This document shows positions 9,482 through 18,152 of a stretch of DNA of 64,000 nt, one piece after another. The first letter of the stretch is position 1, and every line of letters begins with the position of its first letter. This DNA is from Komagataeibacter sp. FNDCR2. Its GTDB lineage: Bacteria; Pseudomonadota; Alphaproteobacteria; Acetobacterales; Acetobacteraceae. The translations under genes were made by a program, and so were the position numbers. The notes under the pieces are model-generated. The model saw only the letters and a program-made list of their open reading frames with translations, ran no database searches and was not told the origin of the DNA. The stretch covers positions 1,119,001 to 1,183,000 of the forward strand of contig NZ_JAIWOU010000001.1 in assembly GCF_021295395.1 (NCBI RefSeq), read 5' to 3'.

Positions 9482-11164
9482 TCAGGTCCGGTAGCGCGCG
9501 GAGATGGTCAGCAACTGCTTGGACAGCTTGCCCAGGTTGCTGGCGGATACTTCCAGGTTGCGGGTTCCGGCCGATGTCTGCTGGCTGGCCTGGCGGATGC
9601 TCTGGAGCGCCGTCATGACCTGTTCGATCCCGATCTGCTGCTGGTTGGTCGAGGCCACGATCTGCTGGAAGGCATGCACCCCTTCCTCGATCCCGCCGGT
9701 CATGCGCTCGATGGTGCGATACGCGATGTCGGTCCGTTCCCGACCGGCGGAAACGCGCTTGACCGCCTCCTCCGTCAGCATGACGGAGGTGTTGATGCCG
9801 CGCTGGATGTCACCCAGTATGGCGCGCACGTTCTGCGTCGCGTCACGCGACTGGTCGGCCAGGATTTTCATCTCGGCGGCCACCACGGCGAAGGACCGCC
9901 CGTGCTCGCCCGCCGCCGCCGCCTCGATCGCGGCATTGAGCGCGAGCAGGTGCGAACGCTCCGACAGGTCATTGACGGTGGCGATGATCTCGCTGATCGC
10001 CTCGGTCCGTTCGGACAGGGCCACGATGTTCGAGGCCACGGCCTCGGCCCCGTCATGGGTATGGGCCATGGCGCGGGCGGTTTCCTCCACCGCCTCGAGG
10101 CCGCTGGCCGAACTGTGGACGATCACCTCCGCCGAGGAAATCACCTCCCGCGCGCGCTTGCTGATCTGCGCGCCGGAATGGGTGATCTCGTCCACCGTGG
10201 CCGCCGTTTCCTGCACGGCGGCGAACTGTTCCTCCACGCTGGCGGCCTGCTGCTGGGTGGAGGCGCGGATCTCGGCCACCGCCGTATCCAGGTTCTGCGT
10301 CACCTCGCCACTCTGGCGGGCGATTTCGCGCAGGCCGTCGATCATGCGGTTCAGACCCGCGGCAAGGCGGGCGACCTCATCGCGTTCCTCGCCCATGCCA
10401 CCTACCTTGGCGCGCGTGGCCAGATCGCCCTGCCCCACGCGCTCCATCACATGCATGATGGAGGAGATCGGCTCCATGATGGAGCGCCGCGTCCAGAACG
10501 TGACGATCAGCGCCACGACAACGGCCAGCCCCATGCCAATGGCCAGTGAGCGGCGGCTGTAGTCATAGGAGGCGGCGCCCTGCGTTTCCGCCACCTGCAC
10601 GCCGTGGTCCAGCAGGGAGGCGGCCCGGCTGACCAGCAGGTCGATGGACTGTTCGCGACTGTCGATACGCGACGCCTGTTCACGCACGCTCGTGTCGTTC
10701 GCCGCCCGCATGGCCTGGAACAGCATGCCCGCCGCGCGCGTATCCATCTGGAACTGGCCGGAAATATCACGCAACTGCGCGGCGACGGTATTGAACATCT
10801 CGCGCTGGTCGTCGCTGCGCGCAAGGCGTCCGGCCTCTTCCGAGCGGGAAAGCACGCCCGCCAGCAGGCCCTCGGCCTCACGCGATTTTTCGTCCCAGCT
10901 TGCAATGGCGTCTTCCAGCACAGCGGGCGCGTTCTCGAAATCATGCGCGTAGTAATGGGCGAGGATGGCAAGACGGCGCGCCACCAGATCGTTCTCGTTG
11001 GCGCGGATATGCGTCAGTTCGCGATAGACCGACAGATCCCGCGTGACGATGAGGGTCATTTCATCGCGCACCTCACGGATCTGCCCCAGCGCGTAAATAC
11101 CCAGCGAGACCAGGAGCAGGACACCGACCATGAAGCCGAACAGCAGGCGATTGGCGATTGTCAC
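9482..11164 (-). CDS. Methyl-accepting chemotaxis protein
   Basis: This 560-residue transmembrane receptor is the input of the array. TM1 lies at about residues 7-28 and TM2 at about 205-225. Between them is a helical periplasmic region of about 175 residues resembling a four-helix-bundle ligand domain. A HAMP domain follows, then the cytoplasmic signalling helices with the hairpin tip SERSHLLALNAAIEAAAAGE, where CheA and CheW dock. Glutamine and glutamate pairs around VEEQFAAVQETAATVDE are probable methylation sites for the neighbouring CheR and CheB. The start is GTG at 11164. It is equivalent in position and type to WspA. The ligand cannot be inferred. Confidence 0.94.
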   Translation of the reverse strand: MTIANRLLFGFMVGVLLLVSLGIYALGQIREVRDEMTLIVTRDLSVYRELTHIRANENDLVARRLAILAHYYAHDFENAPAVLEDAIASWDEKSREAEGLLAGVLSRSEEAGRLARSDDQREMFNTVAAQLRDISGQFQMDTRAAGMLFQAMRAANDTSVREQASRIDSREQSIDLLVSRAASLLDHGVQVAETQGAASYDYSRRSLAIGMGLAVVVALIVTFWTRRSIMEPISSIMHVMERVGQGDLATRAKVGGMGEERDEVARLAAGLNRMIDGLREIARQSGEVTQNLDTAVAEIRASTQQQAASVEEQFAAVQETAATVDEITHSGAQISKRAREVISSAEVIVHSSASGLEAVEETARAMAHTHDGAEAVASNIVALSERTEAISEIIATVNDLSERSHLLALNAAIEAAAAGEHGRSFAVVAAEMKILADQSRDATQNVRAILGDIQRGINTSVMLTEEAVKRVSAGRERTDIAYRTIERMTGGIEEGVHAFQQIVASTNQQQIGIEQVMTALQSIRQASQQTSAGTRNLEVSASNLGKLSKQLLTISARYRT

Positions 11165-11170
11165 GGGATT

Positions 11171-11707
11171 TCACACTCCGACATAACGGGAAGAAAACAG
11201 GCGCGCGGGGTCGATAACGGTCAGGCCGCGCCCATCGGGCAGGTGCGCCTGCGGAAAGCCAGATGGGGTGAGCGGGGTGGGTGTTCCGGCAATTTCCACC
11301 GTGCCGGTCGCCGCCGTGGCCAGCAGGGCGATACGCCCCAGCGGAATACTGGAAACCGAGCGCAGCAGCAGCATCACCCCCGGATTGTCCAGCCGCGCCC
11401 CCCCCAGCAGCACCGACAGGTCGAACACGGTGTACAGATCGCCCTGATAGCCATGCACGCCCCGCACGCCCGGCGGGCAGTCGGGCCTGCGCGGCATGTC
11501 GCTCCAGACCGGGTCGGTCACGCGCAGCACGGCGTGCAGGTCCACCCCGCAGGACTGTCCGGCAAGGTCAAGCATGACCAGCGGGCGGCGCGCCGTGGCG
11601 TCCGCATCATACCCACGCGCGGCCATGATGCGCGCGCGTTCGCGCAGCACGCGCCGGGCGAACGCGTCGCCCCCGGTGGGGGAATGGTCGGGGCCCTGGG
11701 CCTTCAT
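11171..11707 (-). CDS. CheW-like coupling protein with N-terminal extension (WspD-like)
   Basis: This 178-residue protein has a CheW fold from about residue 40. It would link the receptor to CheA at the membrane. The first 35 residues form an extra charged segment (RRVLRERARIMAARG) of the kind seen in the second CheW (WspD) of Wsp-type systems. The ATG at 11707 overlaps the cheR stop (ATGA), and the receptor follows after six bases. Sequence identity to canonical CheW is visibly low, so the call rests partly on position. Two CheW proteins in one operon suggest the array has distinct coupling roles. Confidence 0.82.
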   Translation of the reverse strand: MKAQGPDHSPTGGDAFARRVLRERARIMAARGYDADATARRPLVMLDLAGQSCGVDLHAVLRVTDPVWSDMPRRPDCPPGVRGVHGYQGDLYTVFDLSVLLGGARLDNPGVMLLLRSVSSIPLGRIALLATAATGTVEIAGTPTPLTPSGFPQAHLPDGRGLTVIDPARLFSSRYVGV

Positions 11708-13071
11708 GACGGAACCCGGGCCTGCTGGATGGCGGGCCTGTCACTGATCTGGCGCACCAGGCGCAGCAGGCCGCCCGCCGTCAGGCCATCCCCATCGGGC
11801 AGGACCATGTCGGGGGGGCAGCGGCGGACAAGATCGATCATCTGCTGGCGCAGCCTGCGCGCCTGCGCCCAGCCGCCACTGTCTTCAAGCATGCGGGCAA
11901 GGTAGCAGCGCGCCATGACATGGTCACGACACAGGTAGATGACACGGCGGAACGACTCCTCGGCCTGCAACAGCGATCCTTCACCCCACGCCAGCACGGC
12001 GAACAGGAAATGGATGCGGGCATCGACCGGGTGGCGGGCCAGATAGTCACGGCACATCTGCATGCCGCGCCGGACATGCCCGCTATCGGCCACACGCCGG
12101 ATCTCGGTGGCGATGGCGGTGCTGTCCGCCACGCGGGCGGGCAGCGCGACCGGCGGGGCGTCGCGCCGGGGCGCACGCGGCGCCACGGGTTCGGGCGGCT
12201 GGCCCGTGGCCGGGCGGGCGGCGCGGAAGGCCAGCGTGCCCGGCAGGCGCACGGTCTCGAGAAACGGGCTGAAATCGGACACCGGCTCCGAATGGCCCTG
12301 CAGCAGCCAGCCGCCGGGGGCCAGGCGGTCCGCCATGGCGCGTACCAGCCCCACCGCCTGCGCCTGCGCGAAATAGATCAGCACGTTGCGGCACAGGATC
12401 AGGTCGAACGGACCGGCGGGGCCGCCATCGGGCCGCAGCAGGTCAAGGATGTTGCTGTAGCTGAAACGGACCATGCGGCGGTAGCGGTCATGCAGCCGCC
12501 ACGTGCGCGCGCCGACCGGGGCGAACCAGGCCTGCCGCCGGGCGGGGGGGATGTCACGCAGGGTCCAGGCGCTGAATTCCGCCTGCCGGGCCTGTTCAAG
12601 CGCGCGGTCGCTGATATCGGTGCCCAGAATTTCGATGTGCCAGTCCGCCACCACCATGTCCGCCTCTTCCAGCAGGCGCGTGAGCAGGATGGCCAGTGAA
12701 TAGGGTTCGGCGCCGTTTGAGCAGCCGATACTCCATACCCGCAGGTGCCGCGTCGCCGCCGCGCGGCGGATCAACTGTGGCAGGATGGTGTGTTCAAGCG
12801 CCTGGAACTGCTCGGCATAGCGGAAGAAGAAGGTCTCCCCGATGGTAATGGCCGATTCCAGCTCGCGCCATTCGGCATCGCCCCGCGCCTCATCGGACAG
12901 CAGCGCCAGATAGTCGTGGCAGGTAAGACAGCCATGCAGCCGCATGCGCGCGCCGACCACCTGTTCCAGCAGGTCGGTCTTGTCCACATAATAATGCAGC
13001 CCGGTACGCAGGGTCACGGCATTGACCAGCCGCCGGAAACCGGCGGGCGGAAAGGCGGCCGGTCCGGTCAT
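11704..13071 (-). CDS. cheR: Chemotaxis protein methyltransferase CheR with C-terminal TPR-like region
   Basis: CheR transfers methyl groups from S-adenosylmethionine to receptor glutamates. The N-terminal helical domain is followed by GETFFFRYAEQF, the SAM-binding IGCSNGAEPYSLAI, LGTDISDRAL and ILCRNVLIYF. After about residue 275 comes a proline-rich linker, then a helical repeat region (about 320-455) resembling tetratricopeptide repeats, as in WspC. At 455 residues it is much longer than flagellar CheR (about 280). The TPR part could tether the enzyme to the array. Start and stop overlap both neighbours through ATGA junctions. Confidence 0.92.
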   Translation of the reverse strand: MTGPAAFPPAGFRRLVNAVTLRTGLHYYVDKTDLLEQVVGARMRLHGCLTCHDYLALLSDEARGDAEWRELESAITIGETFFFRYAEQFQALEHTILPQLIRRAAATRHLRVWSIGCSNGAEPYSLAILLTRLLEEADMVVADWHIEILGTDISDRALEQARQAEFSAWTLRDIPPARRQAWFAPVGARTWRLHDRYRRMVRFSYSNILDLLRPDGGPAGPFDLILCRNVLIYFAQAQAVGLVRAMADRLAPGGWLLQGHSEPVSDFSPFLETVRLPGTLAFRAARPATGQPPEPVAPRAPRRDAPPVALPARVADSTAIATEIRRVADSGHVRRGMQMCRDYLARHPVDARIHFLFAVLAWGEGSLLQAEESFRRVIYLCRDHVMARCYLARMLEDSGGWAQARRLRQQMIDLVRRCPPDMVLPDGDGLTAGGLLRLVRQISDRPAIQQARVPS

Positions 13072-13676
13072 GGATGGCCCTCCGCCTCATCCCCGGCGCC
13101 CGCCCACAGTGCGGCGCGGGCGTGCGTGCGCGCCATGAGGTCATCGAGCCGCATGCGCTCGCCCCGTGTCAGGATGTCGGCCATGCGCAACATGCAGGCA
13201 ATACTGCCATCCTTCAGTTCCAGTTCCTGCCCCGCACACTCCACCTCCGGCCCCGCGCCGTCAACAGGCCCCGCCGTCAACAGGCCCGCGCGCGTCACCT
13301 CACGCGCGCCGTCCACCAGCAGCGCCACATGGCCACCGCCCTCCAGCTTGCACAAAAGCAGCGGGCGGTAGAGCAGGTCCACCGGCTGGCTGACCGCGCG
13401 CGCGCGTTCGCCCAGCAGCACGCCCAGGTCGAGCACCACCACCCTGGCGGCCCCCAGCCTGAACCAGCCCGACACATGCGGCAGCGCCACCGCCAGCGGC
13501 AGCAGTTCGGGCACCGGCATGCATTCGCGCACGACCTGCCCTGCGGGCAGGCCATAAAGCCGTTCCCCCACGCGAAAGACCATGACCGGCGCGATTTCCG
13601 CGCGGTCCGGCCCGGGCCCGCCGCCCTGATGTGCCGTGGCGTGATCCATATGGTTACGCAACCTGCTGTTTCCCAT
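13068..13676 (-). CDS. cheW: CheW-type coupling protein, first gene of the chemosensory operon
   Basis: This is a CheW-like protein of about 200 residues: APVMVFRVGERLYGLPAGQV begins the fold and VVVLDLGVLLG is a typical CheW core strand. It scaffolds the receptor-CheA complex. Start choice is uncertain. ATG 13676 is used here, a GTG lies at 13682, and ATG 13649 has a slightly better upstream AGCAGG. The CheW fold itself begins only near residue 30, so the later start is plausible. The gene is divergent from the small membrane protein at 13783, so the 100-base gap must hold both promoters. An AT-rich TATTAA hexamer (reverse complement of 13700-13705) could be this operon's -10 element. Confidence 0.82.
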   Translation of the reverse strand: MGNSRLRNHMDHATAHQGGGPGPDRAEIAPVMVFRVGERLYGLPAGQVVRECMPVPELLPLAVALPHVSGWFRLGAARVVVLDLGVLLGERARAVSQPVDLLYRPLLLCKLEGGGHVALLVDGAREVTRAGLLTAGPVDGAGPEVECAGQELELKDGSIACMLRMADILTRGERMRLDDLMARTHARAALWAGAGDEAEGHP

Positions 13677-13782
13677 ATGCACAAGGCAGAAGTTTGCATT
13701 TAATACAAGCCATCGCTACCTCGGGCAGGAATGCGTTTCCTTCAATTCGGGGAAGCTGCCCCGTGGCCGGAGTCTTGTTTCG

Positions 13783-14181
13783 ATGGACAGTCCCATTTCC
13801 AATCCCTCACCGGAGCGCGCGCCCGCACGGGCGAGCCGTGGCATCAACATAGCGCGTATCCTGCGGGTGACGGTGTGGTCGGTTTTCTATTTCCTGTTCT
13901 ATCTGGTCCAGCAGGTCTCCGAACTCGTCGCCCCGCTTGTCCTGATCCTTGGCATCGGCTGGAGCCTGCTGCCGCATGTCATGGGCATCGCGACCAACGC
14001 CGCCGGCAGCGACCCGCAGACGCGCGACATGATCGCACGGGTGGCGCATTCCATTCCCGACCATCTGGAAGTGGGCACGCACCTGCTCACGCCGTCGGCG
14101 CTCGTGTTCGACGGGCTTGCGCTCATGGCCACGGCCGCCCTGTGCGCCACACTGTCCACCATCGCCGCGCGCACCATGTAA
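13783..14181 (+). CDS. Small membrane protein of unknown function upstream of ftsE
   Basis: I do not recognise this 132-residue protein. After a proline-rich, basic N-terminus, a long hydrophobic stretch at about residues 27-68 could hold one or two membrane segments. A second lies at about 108-128. A GGAG sequence sits ten bases before the ATG. It precedes ftsE by only 21 bases on the same strand, so it is probably co-transcribed with the ftsEX-DUF218-plsC group and may have an envelope or division role. That role is inferred from position only. Confidence 0.72.
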   Translation: MDSPISNPSPERAPARASRGINIARILRVTVWSVFYFLFYLVQQVSELVAPLVLILGIGWSLLPHVMGIATNAAGSDPQTRDMIARVAHSIPDHLEVGTHLLTPSALVFDGLALMATAALCATLSTIAARTM

Positions 14182-14202
14182 AGACGGGACGGACCCAGCC
14201 GC

Positions 14203-14874
14203 ATGTTCCGCCTGCATGATGTCAGTTACGCCTATGGCGACAGCCGCACGGGGCAGGCCGCGCTGTCGCATGTCAGCCTTGATGTGCCGCAGGGTGAATT
14301 CCGCTGGCTGCTGGGGCCATCGGGGGCGGGCAAGTCATCGCTTCTGTCCATCCTTTCACTTGAGGCGCAGGCCAGCGCGGGAATGGTCGAGATACTGGGC
14401 GTGCCGGTCATGCAGGCGCGCCGTGGCGCGCTTGCCCGCCTGCGCAGGCGCATCGGCAGTGTGCATCAGGACTTCCGGCTGCTGCCCGACCTGAACGTGT
14501 TTGACAACGTGGCCCTGCCGCTGCGGCTGCAACACCGCGCGGAAGCCGAGATCAGCCATGAGGTCCATGCCATCATGAAATGGGTGGGGCTGGAAAACCG
14601 GCTCGACGCGCTGCCCCCCCAGCTTTCGGGCGGGGAGCAGCAGCGTGTCGCGATCGCACGCGCCGTGATCTACCGCCCGGCGCTGCTGGTGGCCGATGAA
14701 CCGACCAACGCGCTTGATGAACGCCAGGCCGCGCGCCTGCTCATGATGTTCCACCGGCTGGCCGAACTGGGCACCACCATCGTCGTGGCCACCCATAACG
14801 ACGCGATAGTACGTAAATACCCCGCCCCCGCCATTGAACTGGCGCACGGCCATCTGGTGCAGGAGTACCGCTGA
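14203..14874 (+). CDS. ftsE: Cell division ATP-binding protein FtsE
   Basis: FtsE is the ABC-type ATPase of the FtsEX complex at the divisome, which controls periplasmic amidase activation. At 223 residues it has the normal length. Walker A GPSGAGKS is at residues 38-45, the Q-loop lies in [11 protein letters not shown], the signature is [14 protein letters not shown], and Walker B with D-loop is [12 protein letters not shown]. The stop shares one base with the ftsX ATG (TGATG), as is common for this pair. An EnvC-like protein, the usual target of FtsEX, is encoded about 44 kb away in the same window. Confidence 0.94.
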   Translation: MFRLHDVSYAYGDSRTGQAALSHVSLDVPQGEFRWLLGPSGAGKSSLLSILSLEAQASAGMVEILGVPVMQARRGALARLRRRIGSVHQDFRLLPDLNVFDNVALPLRLQHRAEAEISHEVHAIMKWVGLENRLDALPPQLSGGEQQRVAIARAVIYRPALLVADEPTNALDERQAARLLMMFHRLAELGTTIVVATHNDAIVRKYPAPAIELAHGHLVQEYR

Positions 14875-15827
14875 TGGCCCGCAGGCGCTACCATGACGGG
14901 CTGGCCCTGCATCAGGCCCTGCCGGGGCGCTTCCTGCCCTTTCTCGTGGCGGCCATGTCCTTTCTGGCCGCGCTGGCGCTGGCGGGCGGCATCGCGGCGC
15001 ATTCCCTGTCCCAGCGCTGGACCCATGGGGCGGGCGCGGTCACGACCGTACAGGTGCCCGCCCCCGACGAACCAGCCAGCCGCCCGGCCGCTACCGGCCC
15101 TTCCGGCCCGTCTTCCACACGCATAACCGTGGTGCTGGATCTGCTGGCCACCACGCCGGGCGTTGTCAGCGCCCACCGCCTGAGTGACGCAGAACTGCGC
15201 GCCCTGCTGGCCCCATGGATAGAACAGGCCGGCGGGCAGGCGCTCCCCCTGCCCGCCGTGATCGAACTGCGCACCCTGCCGGGCCACAATCCGGCGCCCG
15301 ACCTGCTGGACCGGCTGCAGGCCCGCGCGCCGGGGGTGATGATGGAGCATGACAGCGTGTGGAGCGACCGGCTCGCGGCCCTGGCCCGCAGCCTTCAGGG
15401 CTGCGCGCTTCTGGCGGTCCTGATCGTGATGACGGTGGCGGTGTGCGTGGTGATGGCCGCGACCCGCGCCGGGCTCCAGACCCGGCGGCAGGCCATTGCG
15501 CTGATCCACGCGCTGGGCGCGTCGGATGGCTATATTTCAGGCCGCTTCGCTTCGCGCGTGACGCTGCTGGCGCTGGGCGGCGGCCTGTGCGGCAGTGTGC
15601 TGGCGCTTCCCATGCTGCTGGTCATGTCGCAGCTTGCCGCCCCGTTCACCACCCTGACCGACCCGGCGGTCACGGCCCCGATGGACTGGCACGACCCATG
15701 GGACCGGATCGACGCGCTGCCGCATGCGCTGTTATGGATGCTGCTGGCCCTGCCGCCCGCGGCGGGGCTGACCGGGTGGATCACGACCCAGATGACCGTG
15801 CGGGCCTGGCTGCGCCGCCTGCCATGA
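14874..15827 (+). CDS. ftsX: Cell division protein FtsX (permease-like)
   Basis: FtsX is the membrane partner of FtsE and transmits ATPase cycles to periplasmic EnvC-type factors. The 317-residue protein shows the expected four membrane segments: residues about 20-43, then after a periplasmic domain of about 125 residues three more at about 178-200, 222-245 and 283-303. Its periplasmic domain is variable, as in the family. Translation is coupled on both sides: TGATG with ftsE and ATGA with the DUF218 gene. Primary sequence identity to FtsX is low, but operon context and topology make the call firm. Confidence 0.91.
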   Translation: MARRRYHDGLALHQALPGRFLPFLVAAMSFLAALALAGGIAAHSLSQRWTHGAGAVTTVQVPAPDEPASRPAATGPSGPSSTRITVVLDLLATTPGVVSAHRLSDAELRALLAPWIEQAGGQALPLPAVIELRTLPGHNPAPDLLDRLQARAPGVMMEHDSVWSDRLAALARSLQGCALLAVLIVMTVAVCVVMAATRAGLQTRRQAIALIHALGASDGYISGRFASRVTLLALGGGLCGSVLALPMLLVMSQLAAPFTTLTDPAVTAPMDWHDPWDRIDALPHALLWMLLALPPAAGLTGWITTQMTVRAWLRRLP

Positions 15828-16495
15828 AAAGATCCCGCCATTACAGGCGCGCACGCGCAAGCTGGCGCTGTTACGTGCTGCGCGCCTGCCTGCTGGCCAC
15901 GGCCATGGCATGGGGCGTGGGGCTGGCATGGTTCGTTCACGACGCCATGCGCCCGCCTTCTCCCCCGCCGCATGCGGACGGGATCGTGGCGCTGACGGGT
16001 GGGCAGGGCCGGATCGAGGAATCGCTGCGCCTGCTGGCGGATGGCGATGCGGACCGGCTGCTGATTTCGGGCGTGGACCTGCACGCGACGCTGGAGGATT
16101 TCCTGCACCGCCTGCCCCAGCCCGTTCCCCTGCCGCTATGGACCCGCACCACGCTGGGCCGGCGCGCCACTTCCACGCTGGGCAATGCGGACGAGACGGC
16201 GGGCTGGGTCCACGCCAACAACATCCACAGCCTGATTGTCGTAACGGCGGGGTATCACATCCGCCGCGCCCTGCTGGAAATATCGCGCACCATCCCCGAT
16301 GTCCGGCTGTATGGTTACCCCATACGCTCACCCGCGCTGCAACACCTGTTCCACCCCGCGACGCTGCGGCTCATGGTTGTGGAATATGACAAATGGCTGC
16401 TGGCCTGTCTGGACCTGCCACGCCTGACCCGTCCGCTGCACAGCCTGGTCCACCGTTCCGATACGCGCGCCGGAATTCCCGAGGGGCTGGGCTGA
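15824..16495 (+). CDS. DUF218 (YdcF/ElyC/SanA-like) envelope protein
   Basis: This 223-residue protein has one N-terminal membrane segment (about residues 18-40) and a DUF218 domain beginning at DGIVALTGGQGR. Later family hallmarks are STLGNADETAGW and VVTAGYHIRRALLE. Family members include ElyC and SanA, which influence peptidoglycan and lipid carrier use at the cell envelope; the exact reaction is not settled. Its ATG overlaps the ftsX stop (ATGA), so it is co-translated with ftsEX and probably serves the same envelope process. Confidence 0.84.
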   Translation: MKRSRHYRRARASWRCYVLRACLLATAMAWGVGLAWFVHDAMRPPSPPPHADGIVALTGGQGRIEESLRLLADGDADRLLISGVDLHATLEDFLHRLPQPVPLPLWTRTTLGRRATSTLGNADETAGWVHANNIHSLIVVTAGYHIRRALLEISRTIPDVRLYGYPIRSPALQHLFHPATLRLMVVEYDKWLLACLDLPRLTRPLHSLVHRSDTRAGIPEGLG

Positions 16496-16557
16496 TCTGG
16501 CGCCCGGCTTGTCGTGGCGGTCGTTTTCTGGTGTTAGGATAGCCGCATTCCACCCTG

Positions 16558-17310
16558 ATGGACCTGTTTGCAATGACCCTACTGCGCGCGCTTGTGTTCA
16601 ACCTGTATTTCGTGCTGCTGACCATCGTGATGGGCGTTGTCGCGTTTCCCATCCGGCTGTTCGCGCCGGGCCGCGCGCTGGCCTATGCCAAGCTGTGGAC
16701 GGGGCTGACCCTGCGGGGGCTGCAATGCATCTGCAAAATCCGCATACAGGTCAGCGGCAGGGAACATCTGCCCGGCGGTTCCTGCCTGCTGGCGTGCCAG
16801 CACCAGTCCGCCTTTGACACGCTGGTGTGGATGAACCTGGTGCCGCGCCCCACCTATGTCATGAAACGCGAACTGGAGCGGATCCCGCTGGTCGGCCCCA
16901 TGCTGCGGCTGAGCGGCATGATCCCGGTGGACCGTGATGGCGGGGCCAGGGCGCTGCGCGCGCTGCTTGCGGCAACCGACACGGCCGTGGAGGACCGGCG
17001 CCAGATCATCATCTTCCCCGAAGGCACGCGCACGCCCCCCGGCGCGCCCGTGCGCCTGCAACCCGGCATTGCGGCGCTTGCCGCCCATACCGGCGTGCCG
17101 GTCATTCCCGTGGCGACGGATGCGGGGCTGCACTGGGGGCCCAACGCGCTGGTCAAGCATCCGGGCACGATCCATATCGTCATCGGGGCGGCGCTGCCAT
17201 CGGGGCTGCGGCGCGCGCAACTGCTGCCCGCCATCGGCACGGCGTGGCGCGGGCTGTGCGCCAGTCACAACCTGCCCGTCCCGGCCCCCGAGGTCAGGCC
17301 CGCCGCGTAG
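16558..17310 (+). CDS. plsC: 1-acyl-sn-glycerol-3-phosphate acyltransferase
   Basis: PlsC acylates lysophosphatidic acid to phosphatidic acid at the inner membrane. The 250-residue protein has a hydrophobic N-terminus and the four acyltransferase motifs. Motif I is HQSAFD (H-x4-D, near residue 82), motif II lies in VMKRELERIPLVG, motif III is IIFPEGTRTPPG, and motif IV is the GVPVIPVA region. It follows the DUF218 gene by about 60 bases on the same strand. Phospholipid synthesis genes psd and pssA lie 2.5 kb further on. The gene is convergent with phaR, with 17 bases between them. Confidence 0.93.
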   Translation: MDLFAMTLLRALVFNLYFVLLTIVMGVVAFPIRLFAPGRALAYAKLWTGLTLRGLQCICKIRIQVSGREHLPGGSCLLACQHQSAFDTLVWMNLVPRPTYVMKRELERIPLVGPMLRLSGMIPVDRDGGARALRALLAATDTAVEDRRQIIIFPEGTRTPPGAPVRLQPGIAALAAHTGVPVIPVATDAGLHWGPNALVKHPGTIHIVIGAALPSGLRRAQLLPAIGTAWRGLCASHNLPVPAPEVRPAA

Positions 17311-17327
17311 TTACGGGGCGCGAGCGG

Positions 17328-17852
17328 TCAGGATTGCCCGTCGCGTTGCGCCTGAAGGGCCGCGACCTGCTGGCGCAGATCCATGATTTCCTGCAACAGG
17401 TTTTCCACCGTACGGTCGCCCGCATGCTCGCCCGCGTAAAGCGATGTGAACAGCGACATGACGTGGCGCGCCACGGCGTCGTTCTCCCGCCCAGGCGCCT
17501 CCAGCCCGCCCGGGGTGGCCGTTGGGGGCTGGCGGTCCATGAACCCGGCCATCATGCGTTCCAGATAGTCCGAGACCTCGCCCTGCCGGCTTTCGCCATA
17601 GCAGCGGATGAGCTGGCGCAGGAAGGCCACCGGCAGCATGGCGCGGCCACGGGTTTCCTCCTCCAGCATGACCTGGGCGAGAACTCCACGGGTTATGTCA
17701 TCGCCCGTGCGGGCGTCGAGAATGACAAAGGCACGATCCTGCTTGACCATGTCCATCAGGTTCTCAAGCGTGATGTATGCAGAAAGCTCGGTATCGTACA
17801 GCCGCCGATTTGCATATTTCTTGATGACAACCGGGGCAGAAGATACCGACAA
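17328..17852 (-). CDS. phaR: Polyhydroxyalkanoate synthesis regulator PhaR, probable TTG start
   Basis: PhaR-type regulators bind DNA and polyester granules and control phasin and carbon-storage genes. The DNA-binding domain is obvious at the N-terminus (VVIKKYANRRLYDTELSAYI). An accumulation-regulator domain follows, and a coiled coil ends the protein (about 174 residues). I prefer the TTG at 17852 because AAAGGTAGG lies about five bases upstream and family members begin only a few residues before VIKKYANRRLYD. An ATG at 17915 would add 21 residues without family match. It may govern granules or, in strains without them, general carbon flow. Confidence 0.88.
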   Translation of the reverse strand: MSVSSAPVVIKKYANRRLYDTELSAYITLENLMDMVKQDRAFVILDARTGDDITRGVLAQVMLEEETRGRAMLPVAFLRQLIRCYGESRQGEVSDYLERMMAGFMDRQPPTATPGGLEAPGRENDAVARHVMSLFTSLYAGEHAGDRTVENLLQEIMDLRQQVAALQAQRDGQS

Positions 17853-18152
17853 ATGCCTACCTTTCGCATGGATCGGGCGCGGCACGCGCCAATCCGCCAT
17901 GGCCCTAGCGCCCACGGACCGCGGGCAACAGGGCTACCTGTTCATACAGCATAACACACTGGCGGGCCATGCGGCGAAGGGTCGATCCGGCCTCCGGGCG
18001 CGAAACGGTACCCGCTTTCCCCCTTGTAACGCATCTTCCCGCCCGATGGTTACGGACCGCCCATCCCCTGTTTCTCCTTACCTGCCTGCCTGAATTCAGG
18101 GAAACACGCGGTCGGCTGTCGTTGCGGGCGCGCTGGATCGTGACGTATTATG
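17853..18152. other. Intergenic region between phaR and gloB
   Basis: These 300 bases hold the 5' region of phaR and the 3' end of gloB transcription. I see no convincing gene, tRNA or terminator. If phaR starts at the ATG at 17915 instead of the TTG, the first 63 bases are coding. A TATGCT hexamer on the minus strand near 17945-17950 is a weak -10 candidate for phaR, without a clear -35 element. Confidence 0.5.

Noticed and set aside
2393-13676. A flagellar chemotaxis operon
   Set aside because: There is no fli, flg, mot or separate cheY gene. CheA has a fused receiver, CheR has a TPR extension, and the operon ends in histidine kinases, all of which point to a non-motility output.
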